Numbered from the stretch's first letter, positions 32,965 to 44,825 are shown. The stretch is 64,000 nt of DNA from Stereocaulon alpinum (GCA_018257865.1 JAEUBA010000018.1:344209-408208), one strand, 5' to 3'. The notes: generated by a model from the sequence alone, not told the origin. Numbers and translations are program-made.

Positions 32965-33585
32965 TCACTGGAGATCGGTATCAGCGGGTACACGACCTGT
33001 GAAGCATTTACGCCTCATGAGGACAGCCAGCGGACGATTGAATAGGTGAAATAGAAGGATTGTGCATAGCATGATAAAGGCGCAGGAGACAGGCATGCGT
33101 TGTGACTTCTAGCGATTCATTGTAGGTGTTGGACACAGTAGGTCCATGTCCATCTGAGATGCAGATAGATGAAAGCGAGATGCACTCCCTAGGGCGTTCG
33201 CTGGGTTTTATTGGCACGTCAAGACGCTACGACTAAGTTGCGATCCTGACTTTGGTTTTACGTGCAGTCAATGTGTCATCTGGACTTGTAGCGGAGTGAC
33301 TTATAGTAAAGGGAATTATCGAGGAGTTTGATATCCTCGCAACCCCACTCACCTCACTGATACCAAACCTTAAACACTCTCCAGCTCGCGCTTCTCTTCA
33401 TCTTAAACTTTCAATCATTTCAATCCGCCAATGACACATCTACCCATGGTACTCTCCTTGAGGACCGGATACTGTCTGTGATCACAACTCCGACCCTCTC
33501 ATACATTCTGACTTCTAAATACGAATACAACTCGTTTAGTGACAAGACATTCAAACAAGGAAGTTGAGCACAGCTTACCACGACT
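32965..33585. other. Intergenic region, STS1 to DUF7918 gene
   Basis: About 620 bp; no supported gene. Presumed STS1 3' UTR and the next gene's promoter. Confidence 0.45.
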
Positions 33586-34780
33586 ATGGCTATCCTCAAG
33601 GGTATCAAGGTGACAATTGTCGTTAACGGCCAGGACTTGCATGAGTACCATGACGAAGATGCAGGCTCAAACACCCGGGGCTCGGTTTCGAGATATATTG
33701 AAGCCACATCGGGTGCAGAGTTCCAGATCAAAAGCTCGGCACCAAAGTCTCACAAGTTTACTTCAGAAGCAGTAAGAATGGGTATCTGCCTCGACGGGAT
33801 TGAAGTCGATTCTGGCCTGTTCCTGAAGCCAAGCGCAAAGCCAAAACATGCTTGGAATGCCGTCTTCAGCGGCGCAAGACGTTTCGGCAAGACTGGATGG
33901 GAGTGCAGGCCTTTCATGTTCGCTGAGCTCTTACCAGGTAAGCGAAATCTAGATGATGATTGGGGTTGGCTGATGGTGTTAGTAGTAGAGGACGCTTCTT
34001 CTGGTCCGATACGACCACGCATAGCTGACCTTGGGACTGTCACTATCACCTGTACCCGCAACAAGGTGCTTGGATCGTCAAATTACAAATCTATTGGCGC
34101 GCCAGTAGAATTGCCAGACGCCCCCAAGCTTGCAGAAAAGGAGCTCAAGGGAATGAGCGTGACACACGTGGCCAGGTTTCAATCCCCAGTCACCTTGCGA
34201 CAAACTAAAGCTTACAGTCTGCCGTTTAGACTAGGTGAAGTTCAGACCTGTGAAGTTTCCACAAGTTATAGGTCAGCACCTGTGAATAGCAAAGAACCGC
34301 CTATTGCAATATTCAAGTTCAACTACCGCTCGCGGAGTAAGTGGACACCGTATATCTTGATTGACAAGCGGAATTGGCATTGACTTCAGTCATAGAAGCA
34401 CTCCAAGGTCTACTTCTGATACCACGCACACCGTCGCCTCCCAGGAGCCTTACGCCTGTTCCACTAGAAGAGCGACCCATTGATGATCTGGCTCCTGAAG
34501 AGATGCGAGAGCTTTTGAGGAGGCAAAAGGTATTCATCTTTTTGATAAGACAAGATGCAGGCCAAATTTACTGACGCTCTTGAAGGATAGTCAACGAACA
34601 GGAAACGAGGGCAACATCAAGAACAAAAGCGGCGTCAAGCCTGACGCAGACGCAACAGCTAATCGTAGCGTCAAGAGGGAACGAGACCAGGAATACGACA
34701 ACATCCTGGCATCGGCTTCTGAGAAGAAAGCTAGGACTCGTCCTTTCACCAACGGGGAGGTTGTAGAGCTAGATGACTAA
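33586..34780 (+). CDS. DUF7918-type fungal protein
   Basis: Exons 33586-34336, 34390-34529 and 34586-34780 (introns 53 and 56 nt) encode 361 aa. The first about 240 residues match the fungal domain I recall as DUF7918: MAILKGIKVTIVVNGQDLHE, VSRYIEATSGAEFQI, HKFTSEAVRMGICLDGIEVD. That domain is beta-rich and of unknown function. The C-terminal exons are low-complexity: a Pro-rich stretch (IPRTPSPPRSLTPVPLEERP), a short helix (APEEMRELLRRQK) and a charged tail with SVKRERDQEYD and a final VVELDD resembling a SUMO-interacting motif. Cellular role unknown; nuclear location is a guess from the basic/acidic tail. Confidence 0.75.
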
Positions 34781-35951
34781 AGACGACAGACGACGAATGC
34801 TGCGCTGTGAGAGAATCAGCCCAACCTTGACGATTAATGACGGCCTAACATGGCAGTGTACGATATGGATTTTAGCAGTCTTATTCGTCGAGTGGGTTGG
34901 CACTTTCACGGCGGGCAGGGACTGAGATCTAGCAGGCTCATGCATAAACTAAACTAGCACATAACCACGGCCACGGCCGTAGGTCCAGCAGTCTTACCCA
35001 CAGGACATAGTTAGCACATCACAGCGGTTTACGACATGGAAGTTGCAAGCTTATTGACAAAATATCACTGGCTCTGAATGTGGATATCAAATACAAACCG
35101 TGCATCAAAAGAACATCTTGAACCCCACACACCCAAACACAACCCCCCTCCCTCCTTCTCCTCCTCAACTCACCCCCCACACACAACCCTCCCCAAACCC
35201 TGACCTTCCCACTCCCATCATCCCACCAAAACCCCTCACGCCTACCTTTCCCTTGACGAAAACGATCCCCCCCCATTCCAAGACCCTTCCTCCCCTTCTC
35301 AATGACTATAACCCTCTATTGCGCGATGACGGGAACCTCAAAGCACCGTTTTGTGTTTGTCATAGGGGACTAGGTAAGGGATCTTCGCACTCTATTCTAC
35401 TCCGCTTACATGGAATGAGGATAGAGATAGCAATGCGATATACCTACCCTGGTGGCGAGGGACTTGTATGAAGTAGAGAGGACGGGTGAGAGGTTATGTA
35501 TGTGTGGGTTTGTGAGTTGTGGGTATGGTGGAGGTTTGAGAGGTATTGGGGGGTGAGTGATAGGGAGGGTTTCTTTTGGGCGTGAGGGGTTTTGGTGTGC
35601 GTGGTACGGTAAGGCACGTGTATGGTGTGTGGGTTGGGAGGTAATGCCATAGGATGCTGGGGATGGTGTTGTGGGATGGGGATGAAAGTGAGAAGGAAGG
35701 GACAGCTAGCACGCTCGCTGCTATGCTCTTAGATTTTGGTATGGTTTATAGGTACAATTTGATTCTAGCGTAGAGTACATTGCGACTCAATGGCAAAAGC
35801 CAAAAGGGTATCTTCCCACAGATCCCTCATAAACCATTCCCCCAAGCTCCATCGCTCATGTATGCTGGAAAAAGAACGCTAGTAGAATACATAGTCGTGA
35901 CGCATCTCCCGTTGCCCGACCCAATGCTATATCTGTACAGTACATGTGCCT
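34781..35951. other. Intergenic region with C-rich then G-rich blocks
   Basis: About 1.2 kb with no supported gene. The plus strand is strongly C-rich and G-poor at about 35100-35290 and G-rich and C-poor at about 35450-35700, with GGGG runs. Frames through both blocks give Pro/His/Thr-rich low-complexity peptides, so I do not call them genes. Confidence 0.55.
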
Positions 35952-38900
35952 TCAACGGCGGTAAATCATAGTCTGCTGCTTCTGCAGCGTATCAGCTCTT
36001 TCGAAGATGTTGCCCTGGAAAGTCTGCTCAAGGGAAGCACTAGCGGGCGTAGCAGGTACGGTGGCCTGAGCAGCCGGCCCAAGAGCTGCAGAGAGTGGAG
36101 TGGCAGGGACACTCGCGTTGAGAGGACTGAAGCCGGAACCTGCCGTTGACCCTCCAGAACCTTTCGAGCGGTGTTGCTGCCATCCATTCTCCCTTAGTGT
36201 TTGCATCGGAGGCTGAAGTTGAGGCTGAGATGTCATTAAAGGATCTAATTCCTGGGTAAGTCGGTTCCAGGGTGAGTCGGCGATGAGTTTAGCTGCCTCT
36301 CGGGTGGCTTGATGCACGGGTCGTACCCAGTGTCTCATATCGTCCGGGGTGATATTGTGTCGCCTTCCTTCCTTGAGAGAGACCAGGAGGTTGCCGTAAG
36401 AGTCAAGGAAGGTATTGACGAGTCGCCAGAAGTCGCGTGCGTTGCGTGCGTCGGGATCATTGAGTCTTACTGTAGAAAGACGCATCTTTAGCACTTCGCT
36501 CATGTTCACGCAGTGCTTGCAGTTGGCAATAAGTGTAAGCCACAAGTCACGAATCCTTTCCGGGTCGTATTTCTTATTAGACGTATCCAGGCCATGGACG
36601 AAGTATGGCTCGAGCTCTTTCACAATCTGAAGGCCTTCGTCGGTGGCTTGCTTTAAGACGTCGAAGATCCGTTCGAAGTGGGCTGCTTGCTCTCTTTCTA
36701 ACCGTGCTTGCTCCGGAGTTACGTTGACACTGCCACTGCGTGAACGTGCACTTATGCTGAACGTCTCGCCTGAGCGAGGCGTGCTGACCATTGAGCTTAA
36801 AGCTGAGTTTGAAGCTGAACTGTAAAGCGCGCCGACCCGACTGTTGGAACGGCTTCGACCATTTGGATACAGTGGTATAGAGCTCTGCGGTCCATGTGCT
36901 GCATACAAATTGGCATAGCTGCTTGAATGTTGGACCGAACCTTGCCTCCAGCGTCTCTCCGTCCTCAGGCGCTCCTGAGTCGGCGTCACCGAATGGTCAC
37001 GTATGGACAGACGTTCTCTTTCGTTTGGAACCTCTGTTATTGTGGAGATGCGTTGGAAATTGGTTTTTGGGACAGGCACATTGGAGTGAGCTCCACCAAG
37101 ACTTCGGCTCGCGTTAGACATTTCACTTAAGCTTCCGTACAGCATAAGCATCAGTGTCCGCAGATGTCTCGGGTCCGCTCTTCGGACTATCTGCTTGACG
37201 CTTTTCATTAGGATGGTCCCAATCTGCTGGTGTGCCAGAATGCAAGACTGTGTGGCCCGGGTTATAGAACTCTTCGACTGCTTTCCTGATTCTGATCTTT
37301 GGTCTAGTATGCCGTCGAACTTGTGCAACTCCTCGTCGAGTTTATCAACGCTTGTAGTCACGGACTCGAATGCTCTATCTATGGTTGGCGTCTTGGTTGT
37401 TCCGTCTTTGAGCAAGGAAGCCATCGTTGCTAGATGTGGATGTATCAGATGAAGCGCATACAGAACACCTCGAGCGCCTTCAATGGTTCTATCCGTGGGC
37501 CAGACTTCTCGTTTTTGTTCGGGGAGACTTGACAGCCGGCGTACCATCGTGCCTCGTTGCCAATCGCCACCGTTTGGGCTTGCAAGGCTTGAAGGACTGC
37601 CTTCACCAGCTCGAACACCATTTCGCAACGCGGAGCCATGGCTTTGACCACGTAAATGATAGCTGTTCCTATTCGGCCCTGTCTCGTCGAGTGTTCCAAG
37701 GCCGGGGTTCTTCTTGTTGATCATACCCATACGCTTGACCTTGTTGCTTTGAGTAGCTTGCAGAACGCTTTCACTGTTACTCCTGTTCCGGTCATTCCCG
37801 AGTGTCAGTGGCGAAAGACCAGGACGCCGGAGTCCGGTTGCTTGCAAAGCATTACTCTGGCTAGACGGAACTCGAAAATGGGAGCGATTGGGTGGAGGAG
37901 ACTTTGGGAATCGGGGTGACTTGAGATCAGAAGCAGATTCGGAGCCGCTCGTGTAATGCCCGTATGTTCGAGGCTGTATGGGGAAACGAGTCTGAGCACG
38001 AGGTGTTTCTATGGGCTCATCGCTGCTACTCGTGGGTCAACAAAAGCTTGAATAAGCGAACCCTGAGTACTACCTTGCGTCTTCGCCCGAGTCTTTGACA
38101 GCTCGGGCTCGTAGGTACTCCTTTATTGTTGGTGTCAACATCGTGTCTCGCTCATTGTCGTCTTTCGTCGTGTCACCAGTCGAGAGAATACGCTTGATTC
38201 CGGGTTCCCATGGATTGCCTGCCATCTTCAACATTCGTAGCGTACTGGTACTTCCAAGGCCGTTGGGAAGATCTTCAATACTGTTATGTTGTATAGAAAA
38301 GACTCTTAAAGCTTTCAAGCTCTCGATATCACTCGGTATCTCGCTTATTTTGTTGCGACTGAGGTCAAGAATCTCCATCTGCGGGAGGCCGAAGATCTGC
38401 CTTAGTGTTACTAACATAACATGAAAGTGAATATTTGATATCTTCAGGGCGCTAGCTTACAGCCTTAGGAATTTCCTTCAGTCTATTATCCCGCATATTA
38501 AGGTATTTTAACGCGGAGCAATTGGAGAATTCGTATGCAATCGACCGCAGCAGATTATGGGCTACGTGAAGCCTATTACGATGAAGTGTCAGCATGGGAC
38601 TTGACTACCATGCTTTGCAGCCCATGAAAGTCGTGGGACACAGCGTATCAGGATCGTCATACCGTTCCACATCTTGTTGGATGATAGCGATCACCTCCTT
38701 CGGTATCGAAGACAGCCCTCGATGCCTCAGATCAACGGTCAATTTAGGTATCGGAGTGTCGCCCGTAGCCTCGCTGCCAACCAACGTCTTCTGATATGAA
38801 TCACGCGCAGCATCTACCGCCTCTTGAAAAAGCTCTACGCTTTCACGTGTGGTCAACCCAGCACTCGTGACCGTCTTCTCCTGCAGCTTTTCTTGCGAGG

Positions 38901-39118
38901 AACCCAGATATCGCGTGGCGTAATCGTAATCGGACGGATACATGCTTGTCTAGGGTCAGTGTGACGTAGGTCGCTTGGGCTAAGGAACCTCACGCAGGGT
39001 AGGAAGACTCTTGAGGAGTTCGAAGACTACTCGCAGCCTCCCCTAGTCCGGCATAGCTATCATACACACCAGACAGATGGTGCCTCTCTGCCAACACGAT
39101 GCCGCCACCATCAGTCAT
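35952..39118 (-). CDS. SOG2: RAM-pathway leucine-rich-repeat protein Sog2
   Basis: Exons 39118-38994, 38944-38663, 38572-38461, 38396-38074 and 38025-35952 encode 971 aa. Sog2 is the LRR component of the RAM (NDR kinase Cbk1/Cot1) network controlling polarity, septation and cell separation. LRRs occupy about residues 90-240 (LRHRGLSSIP, VERLHVAHNLLRSI, LKYLNMRDNRLKEIP, MEILDLSRNKISEIP, LRVFSIQHNSIEDLP). The rest is the Ser-rich Sog2 region with conserved helices (IEGARGVLYALHLIHPHLA, DFWRLVNTFLDSYGNLL, WVRPVHQATREAAKLI). The intron before exon 3 ends at AATAG with branch CTGAC and restores an LRR. Exon 1 is less certain; translation could instead start at ATG 38943. Confidence 0.9.
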
Positions 39119-39787
39119 TGAATTATCGGGTAAAGGAGGGGGATTTGGTGTCGGAATTGCGAGTGGCCTTCATGGGCAGAACAATGCTCAACGCGAATTC
39201 TTGGACTTAGTGATGCATTTTTGAAAGATCCAAGACCAGCGTGGACGCTTGAAGATGTCCTAAGCTAGAGATGATTCAGGGCGTGCGGGCAATGTAGGGG
39301 GTGGAAACGTTTTCTCCAACCATGTGGTCCAGCCTAATGGTTCCTTGCAGATACTCCCGCCGCTTGCAGGGGTGCTAAACGCTCCTTTCAGAACGCCATT
39401 CGGCACACTCCTTGTAGGGCTGGTTCGAAGGCCATTAATTATTGATTGCGAGATTATAGATACCCTCGACACCTTGATGCGTGGCCTCTATTTACAGGGT
39501 ACAGTACTGATTTCCTACCCAAGAGTGTCTTGTGTAGCATTTGCTACTGTTGAAACATTGTTGGATACGATGCTGTCATGATATGCGCACAATATTCTAA
39601 CGCGTGGGCACTTTGATCCAATTGTTGAAAAAAGAACGGATCCCCAAGCAATAGTCCTCAAGCAAAGATTAATCGGCGTATCTTCATATTGCTGAAGGTA
39701 TTTATACATGTAGTATACTGCTTCCTCCGTCTTTGCCCCAATGCTCCTTTTGGTACATCCCTATAGTATTAAAATAACACCTTGATA
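39119..39787. other. Intergenic region, SOG2 to mS23
   Basis: About 670 bp with no supported gene. AT-rich toward the mS23 3' end. Confidence 0.45.
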
Positions 39788-40622
39788 TTAACGCGTGAAC
39801 TTCGCCCCCCCAAGCACACTCTGTCTCTGGGCCGGTGTCTGATCCGAGACTTCCTCAATTGCAGCTTCCTCCACCGCCGGATCGGCGTCCAAGGCCGCGT
39901 CTCCAGTGTCCTCAACGACAGGCCCCGTGTACAGAGCAGCCAACCTCTGTTCCAGCACTTCAACCTCATTCGAGGCCCACTCCTTCCACCGCTCGAATTC
40001 TTTGTCTTCCAGTCCCATCCCAATCTCTATGTGTGACGGGCCAAAGTACGCTCCTGTGGATATTGCTTCCTCCCTTGCTACCCTTCGCTCGATGTCTTCC
40101 TGCAACCGTAGATCGTAGAACTCCTTCCTTGCTTGGTCGTAGGCTTGGAATTTCGTGATGTGCGGTACGTTGTTTAGTAACCATAGTTGGCGTTGTATGA
40201 CACTGTCTAAATGAATATCACTCGTCTCATCAAAAGTTCTCGGGAAATTACCTTTCACCAGTGAGAGCCTTCTCTTTCTGTTGTATTTGCCCCCAGTCCG
40301 TCCTTTGAGAGTCTTTCCCATCGTCTTCGATGATCAACCGTGGTCTTGCAAGCTCCCATGGATGATCCTTGAAGAAATCTTTCCGTAGCATGTCTTCCTC
40401 GTAGCCAATTTGTTGTGGTTGAAATAATTTACTGGCTTTCTTCGTCCTCGGTCCTTTTCTCGGTACATGGTGAGGGACAGGCTGCGTACGCACAAGAGTC
40501 TGAGCTGGTGTTATCGAGCCGACAACATTATACCAAGGAGGAGGACTGCTGATTCCTTCGGCCTTGAGGAGCAGCGTTGTGGTTTGGTGGACTCGTAGTG
40601 GACGAAAATCGTATCGACCCAT
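39788..40622 (-). CDS. RSM25: Mitochondrial small-subunit ribosomal protein mS23 (Rsm25)
   Basis: Exons 40622-40252 and 40202-39788 (49-nt intron) encode 261 aa. A component of the mitochondrial 37S subunit. The N-terminus MGRYDFRPLRVHQTTTLLL is the hallmark of fungal Rsm25/mS23 and is arginine-bearing, as expected for a matrix protein. The splice joins EKALTGE to SVIQRQLWLLNN, then come YDQARKEFYDLRLQEDIERR and the Glu-rich helix ending in a variable acidic tail (ALDADPAVEEAAIEE). Divergent from the PPR gene with 347 bp between starts; both products act in mitochondrial gene expression. Confidence 0.92.
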
Positions 40623-40969
40623 CTTGGAGGGCTAACAAGACACACCAACCCAGTCAAGTACAGTACCTGAACTGGACCCAACGAGCCTATGGGCAGTATC
40701 AGAGATCTTGGGTTGGCCTGGCGATCTCAATGAATGCGTATAGTTATATACGTAGGTATTGCTCTCAAGAACCACAAGCTCGTAGCTTGCCGATGCCGCG
40801 GCTCTTCCCGCAGCCCACCTCTCCTCTGAGACAACCGAGGACAACCAAGCTCTATGATCTCCAAACCCTGCATCTGAAATCAATGGTCTACAGCATCGAA
40901 CACAATCTGGAGACTCATTCGAGCTCTATGTACTGGCAGGTGCCCAATTGACGCCATGCTTCAGTCGCC
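40623..40969. promoter_or_regulatory. Shared divergent promoter region, mS23 and PPR protein
   Basis: The 347 bp between the two start codons hold no open gene. Location implies a bidirectional promoter for two mitochondrial-expression genes; no specific site was identified. Confidence 0.4.
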
Positions 40970-43003
40970 ATGTCCACAGTTAGCGCCACGGTGGAGAGGT
41001 CCGCCAGTCGAGTCAAACCCGTTAGGAGGCCTCGAGGAACCCATCTTCTTACTCTTCTCTTCACCTTTCTCCAGCCTGCGACCGTTGCACTGCTAAGCAC
41101 ATTAAAAGAGCAGCCTATAAAAGCAGCGTACAGGAAGCACCCCTACGCGCCTTGCCCTACCACATATTCCCCTCAGGTGCCTACACCTCCTCCACGCCAA
41201 TTGGACAACATCTTCATTGATGCTTTAGTTCAAGCCTGCTCATGCCGAAAGCATGCGGCGCGAAGTCCTCCACGCCAAGGACTATTCTCTCCCTCTACAC
41301 ATCTGTATCACAAGGCTCGGCGGAGACCTCTCTACGATGCGGGCAAGCAGGAACGGCATTTGCACCGCAATGCTGCTCCCATACGTGCTCCTGCTCCGCG
41401 AACTCCCTTGTCTCGCGAGGAATACATAAGTATGGTGGATTTCTATCGGGAGCCGTTTAGCACTCAGGCTATGTTGCCAGGCGATGAAACGCAGCTACCA
41501 CCACCAATGTTGCCTGGGCCAATTGATGCAGTAAGAAGAGTATTCCAATCACAAGAGAAGCCTACGATTTGCATTGCTGGCCCACCGCAACCGCCACCAT
41601 CAGAGCCGGATGATCGACCCTACGACCAAATGAGTACAGAGGCTGAAGAGGAGGGAGGTGTAACCCAATTGCAAGGAACTCTCGAACTTGCAATAGCAGA
41701 CCCATGTCCGGAGCCATCTGTTCCACCAGACTCACAAAGTCTGTATCCTCACCATTTAGCTCTGGACAATCTATTAGAAGTAATCAAGAACCGCGAATGC
41801 ATGCACGACGAAGCCTTCAGAGCTTACTCCGCCTTGCCCAATCCAGGCGTGTCATACCTAAACGAGGAAAACCGCAACCTCCTCTTCCTCCGCCTATCCC
41901 GCATCCAAAAGAAAACCCGAGACTCCATGCTCCGCTACCTCTCCGTAGCAGACGACATGAAAGCCTGCTCCTACCCCCTAAACGAATCCCAATGGACCTC
42001 CGCCATCTCCTTCTGCGGGCAATGCTTCACGCGCCTCAAATCCACCGACGTCGCCCTCGCCCTCCGCACCTGGAAAGAAATGGAACAAGAAGCCGGCGTC
42101 CTCTCCGGCCCCATAACATTCAACGTCCTCTTCGACATAGCCGCGAAAGCCGGCAAATTCGTCCTCGCAGAAATGATCCTGAAGGAAATGGAAGCCCGCA
42201 ACCTAAGCATAAACCGCTACTTCCGCACAAGCTACATCTACTACCACGGCCTCCGCGGCGACGGCAACAGCGTCCGCCGCGCCTACCGGGACTTCGTAGA
42301 AGCAGGCGAAGTAGTCGACACCATAGTCCTAAACTGCGTAATCGCCTCCCTAATCCGCGCAGGCGAACCCTCAGCCGCAACCCAAGTCTACGAACGCATG
42401 AAGCTCAAAGCCGCCAAACACACCACCACCAACAAAGACACCAACATCAGCTCCCACCCCCTCCCCACCCCAACCTGGCGCGAAAAACGCGACCTAGGCC
42501 GCCTCCTAGACCGCCTAGGCCGCCAATTCAGACACCGACCCCTCCAACTACGCAAACTCCGCGACGACCAACCCCTAACGCCCGACTTACACACCTACCA
42601 CATCTTCGTAGAATACCACGTAACAAAAACCGGAGAACTGCGCCAAATCGCCACGCTCCTAAACGAAATGCAAGATCTCGGTATCCCCATGCACGGCCGC
42701 ATTTTCCTCAAACTGTTCACGGGCTTCGCATATCATGGCGGGATACGGTACACGTCATGGACGGCATCGAGGTTGGAGAAGGTTTGGAAGAGTTTTCTGT
42801 ATGTGCTGGATCAGGAGAATGAGGTTGAGATTACGAAATGGATGGTTACGTGGAGTATGCGGGCTTTTGAGCGGTGTGCGGGAAGGGAGAGGATGTTGGA
42901 GATTTGGGAGGAGTTGATGAGGAGGTGGAAGGCTCCGGAGGGGGAGGTGGATATTGTGATTGATGCGCTTAGGCATGTGTTGAAGGGTGATCTGTGGCGG
43001 TAG
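40970..43003 (+). CDS. Mitochondrial pentatricopeptide-repeat (PPR) protein
   Basis: A single-exon 677-aa protein. PPR proteins bind organellar RNA and control stability, processing or translation. The N-terminus is basic and nearly acid-free (SASRVKPVRRPRGTHLL), consistent with a mitochondrial presequence. Helical PPR units lie in the second half: TFNVLFDIAAKAGKFVLAEM, then DTIVLNCVIASLIRAGEPSA and TQVYERMKLKA, and LHTYHIFVEYHV followed by LLNEMQDLGI. Codon use shifts at about 42700: before it the third positions are strongly C/A, after it the sequence is G/T-rich, yet the frame stays open and helical. Resembles ascomycete Cya5/Rmd9-type PPR proteins; the RNA target is unknown. Confidence 0.85.
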   Translation: MSTVSATVERSASRVKPVRRPRGTHLLTLLFTFLQPATVALLSTLKEQPIKAAYRKHPYAPCPTTYSPQVPTPPPRQLDNIFIDALVQACSCRKHAARSPPRQGLFSPSTHLYHKARRRPLYDAGKQERHLHRNAAPIRAPAPRTPLSREEYISMVDFYREPFSTQAMLPGDETQLPPPMLPGPIDAVRRVFQSQEKPTICIAGPPQPPPSEPDDRPYDQMSTEAEEEGGVTQLQGTLELAIADPCPEPSVPPDSQSLYPHHLALDNLLEVIKNRECMHDEAFRAYSALPNPGVSYLNEENRNLLFLRLSRIQKKTRDSMLRYLSVADDMKACSYPLNESQWTSAISFCGQCFTRLKSTDVALALRTWKEMEQEAGVLSGPITFNVLFDIAAKAGKFVLAEMILKEMEARNLSINRYFRTSYIYYHGLRGDGNSVRRAYRDFVEAGEVVDTIVLNCVIASLIRAGEPSAATQVYERMKLKAAKHTTTNKDTNISSHPLPTPTWREKRDLGRLLDRLGRQFRHRPLQLRKLRDDQPLTPDLHTYHIFVEYHVTKTGELRQIATLLNEMQDLGIPMHGRIFLKLFTGFAYHGGIRYTSWTASRLEKVWKSFLYVLDQENEVEITKWMVTWSMRAFERCAGRERMLEIWEELMRRWKAPEGEVDIVIDALRHVLKGDLWR

Positions 43004-43148
43004 GCCGTCGCAACAAGTGTATTCATGAAGAGAGAAGGCAACTTCTACTGAATATAAAGCACAATTTGAAATCAAGAGCTCCGTTTGTTCATGATCTTTC
43101 ATCTCGTATCAACGACTTCATCAAATCTAATCATAGCTACCCACCCCC

Positions 43149-44298
43149 TCAAAACCCACCCTCTTCAAACCCCCTCCAGCGAACCCGAAGATGATTACAC
43201 CGAAAATCCCAAAGCGAAGCAAAATGCGCACGATACGCAATCAACGCCGTAACAACACCAACAGGAATCGACCAAATAACATCATGCGTATGATGATGAT
43301 GATCCATAGCCACAGACATCGCAACAAGCGCCGCACCCAACACCGGACTCAAAATCAAAAGCATCTTCCACAAGCTCGTGCTATAGCCCGAGAAAGCATT
43401 CAGTTTAGCATTGAGGTATAAAGCCAAGTAGACGCCGACGAAGAACGCTTCGATTGTGTGGCCGCTTGGGAAGGATTGCACTGCAAAGTTCCAGTCTCGA
43501 CATTGGCGGCTTTGATGGAGGAAGGATCGAGAGGTGCAGGAGGAGTTCCAGGCTGGGCATTGTGTGATTTTTGGGAAGCGGATCCAGGGGTTGGATCCTG
43601 ATGGTGTGAAGTCGATGTGCTTAGGGTTGCAGAGGGACATGAAGTATGGGCGGAGTTCACCTGTATGGATTAGCTTGTGGACTTTGGGACGGAAATTTGA
43701 GATGGCCCTACCGACGAACGACTTGAAGATGACTTGAATGAGTGTCCTGTGTCGCGAATTAGCCATTGCGTGAGATTGCCGGAAGGTTTTTCAGAGATTG
43801 GGGACCGTCCTGCTGTAGCCGAAATAGTGTCGAGGAGAGAAAAGGGAGGACACACACTATGGCAAATCCTTGGAACAATCCCAACAAGGCAGCACCCATG
43901 TTCCAGGGGTCCCTCCTCGCTGCTTCAAGCTGATAGACATCAAGAAGCTTTTTGGCTGGGGTGCAAATCGCCCAAAGATACATCCCAATAATGACTCCAG
44001 CGCCGACAAGTGGGGCGATTGTTGTGAGAATCAGAATCGAAACGATAAAGGGTCGTGCAGGCCAACTGATCTCCATTGGAGCATGCCATTTCCCAGAATA
44101 CGGATCCTTTCTCATAGGAAATATGAGATTCTCGTAGCGATATACAGGACTCCACATATAGAGCGCTCCCATTGCCGGTAGAATGAGCAGTGTGGATATG
44201 AGGTCGAGCCAGGTGTGGGATAGCCATGATTTGAGGTTGTTCTTGCACTTTACCAACGCATACAGAGGGCGGCGCAGGCCGGCTGGGAACCGCTCCAT
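43149..44298 (-). CDS. PAP2-family membrane lipid phosphatase-like protein
   Basis: Exons 44298-43856, 43746-43712 and 43660-43149 encode 329 aa; exon 2 is only 35 nt. PAP2 enzymes such as Lpp1/Dpp1 dephosphorylate phosphatidate, diacylglycerol pyrophosphate or lipid phosphates in ER/Golgi/vacuole membranes. Several membrane spans are visible (DLISTLLILPAMGALYMW, FIVSILILTTIAPLVGAGVI, MLLILSPVLGAALVAM). Motif 1 (KX6RP) is KSFVGELRP, created by the second splice; motif 2 is SFPSGHT. Motif 3, normally SRX5HX3D, reads SVAMDHHHHTHD: His and Asp are kept but Arg is Val. A Cys-containing loop lies between motifs 1 and 2. Whether this enzyme is active is uncertain. Confidence 0.85.
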
Positions 44299-44825
44299 TG
44301 TATGGCTTGGTCGCCTGATGACTGGGGTGGGGAGTAATGCAAGGGGATGAAGACAGTGACAGTGGTAGGCTACTCTGGTTTTCAGCCAGATTGCAAGGAT
44401 GTTGTTGAAAATATAGACCGGTGATGTGGTGGAGGAGAGTAGAAACAAGAAGAGGTAGCAGACACAAACTGACGCTTGTCACTGCTCTTTCCGTTGAAGA
44501 GTTCGGCACTCGTACCTGGCCTCGCAGTGGTGAACGAAAGTTACAAAGTGTCATACATCACGTCTATGTTACCCTCGTACCTGCCTTCGTGGTGGGACCT
44601 GCAATTACGAGATAACTTACATTTAAAATTTTTGGACTTCTTCTTACAAATCTGTCCAACAAGAGCCCGTCATTGTGCTGTGACTGTATGATAAAGTTTT
44701 CATCATTGGGATGTCATTGCAGGCTAAAGTTCCTATTGTCGTGCTGTTACTGCATGGTGATATTCCACCAGTATTGCTCTTCAGCCCGGCTACAATCATG
44801 GCTATGTGCATACTTTATCACATAC
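44299..44825. other. Intergenic region, PAP2 gene to glutaminase 3' end
   Basis: About 530 bp with no supported gene; overlapping frames on both strands lack family features. Confidence 0.45.

Noticed and set aside
35444..35712. Two overlapping His/Thr/Pro-rich minus-strand frames
   Set aside because: Low-complexity reading of the G-rich block; no ATG context or domain support.
41704..42822. 372-codon plus-strand frame rich in Pro, Arg and His
   Set aside because: Lies in another frame of the PPR gene; its composition is what a shifted reading of C-rich codons gives. No domain seen.
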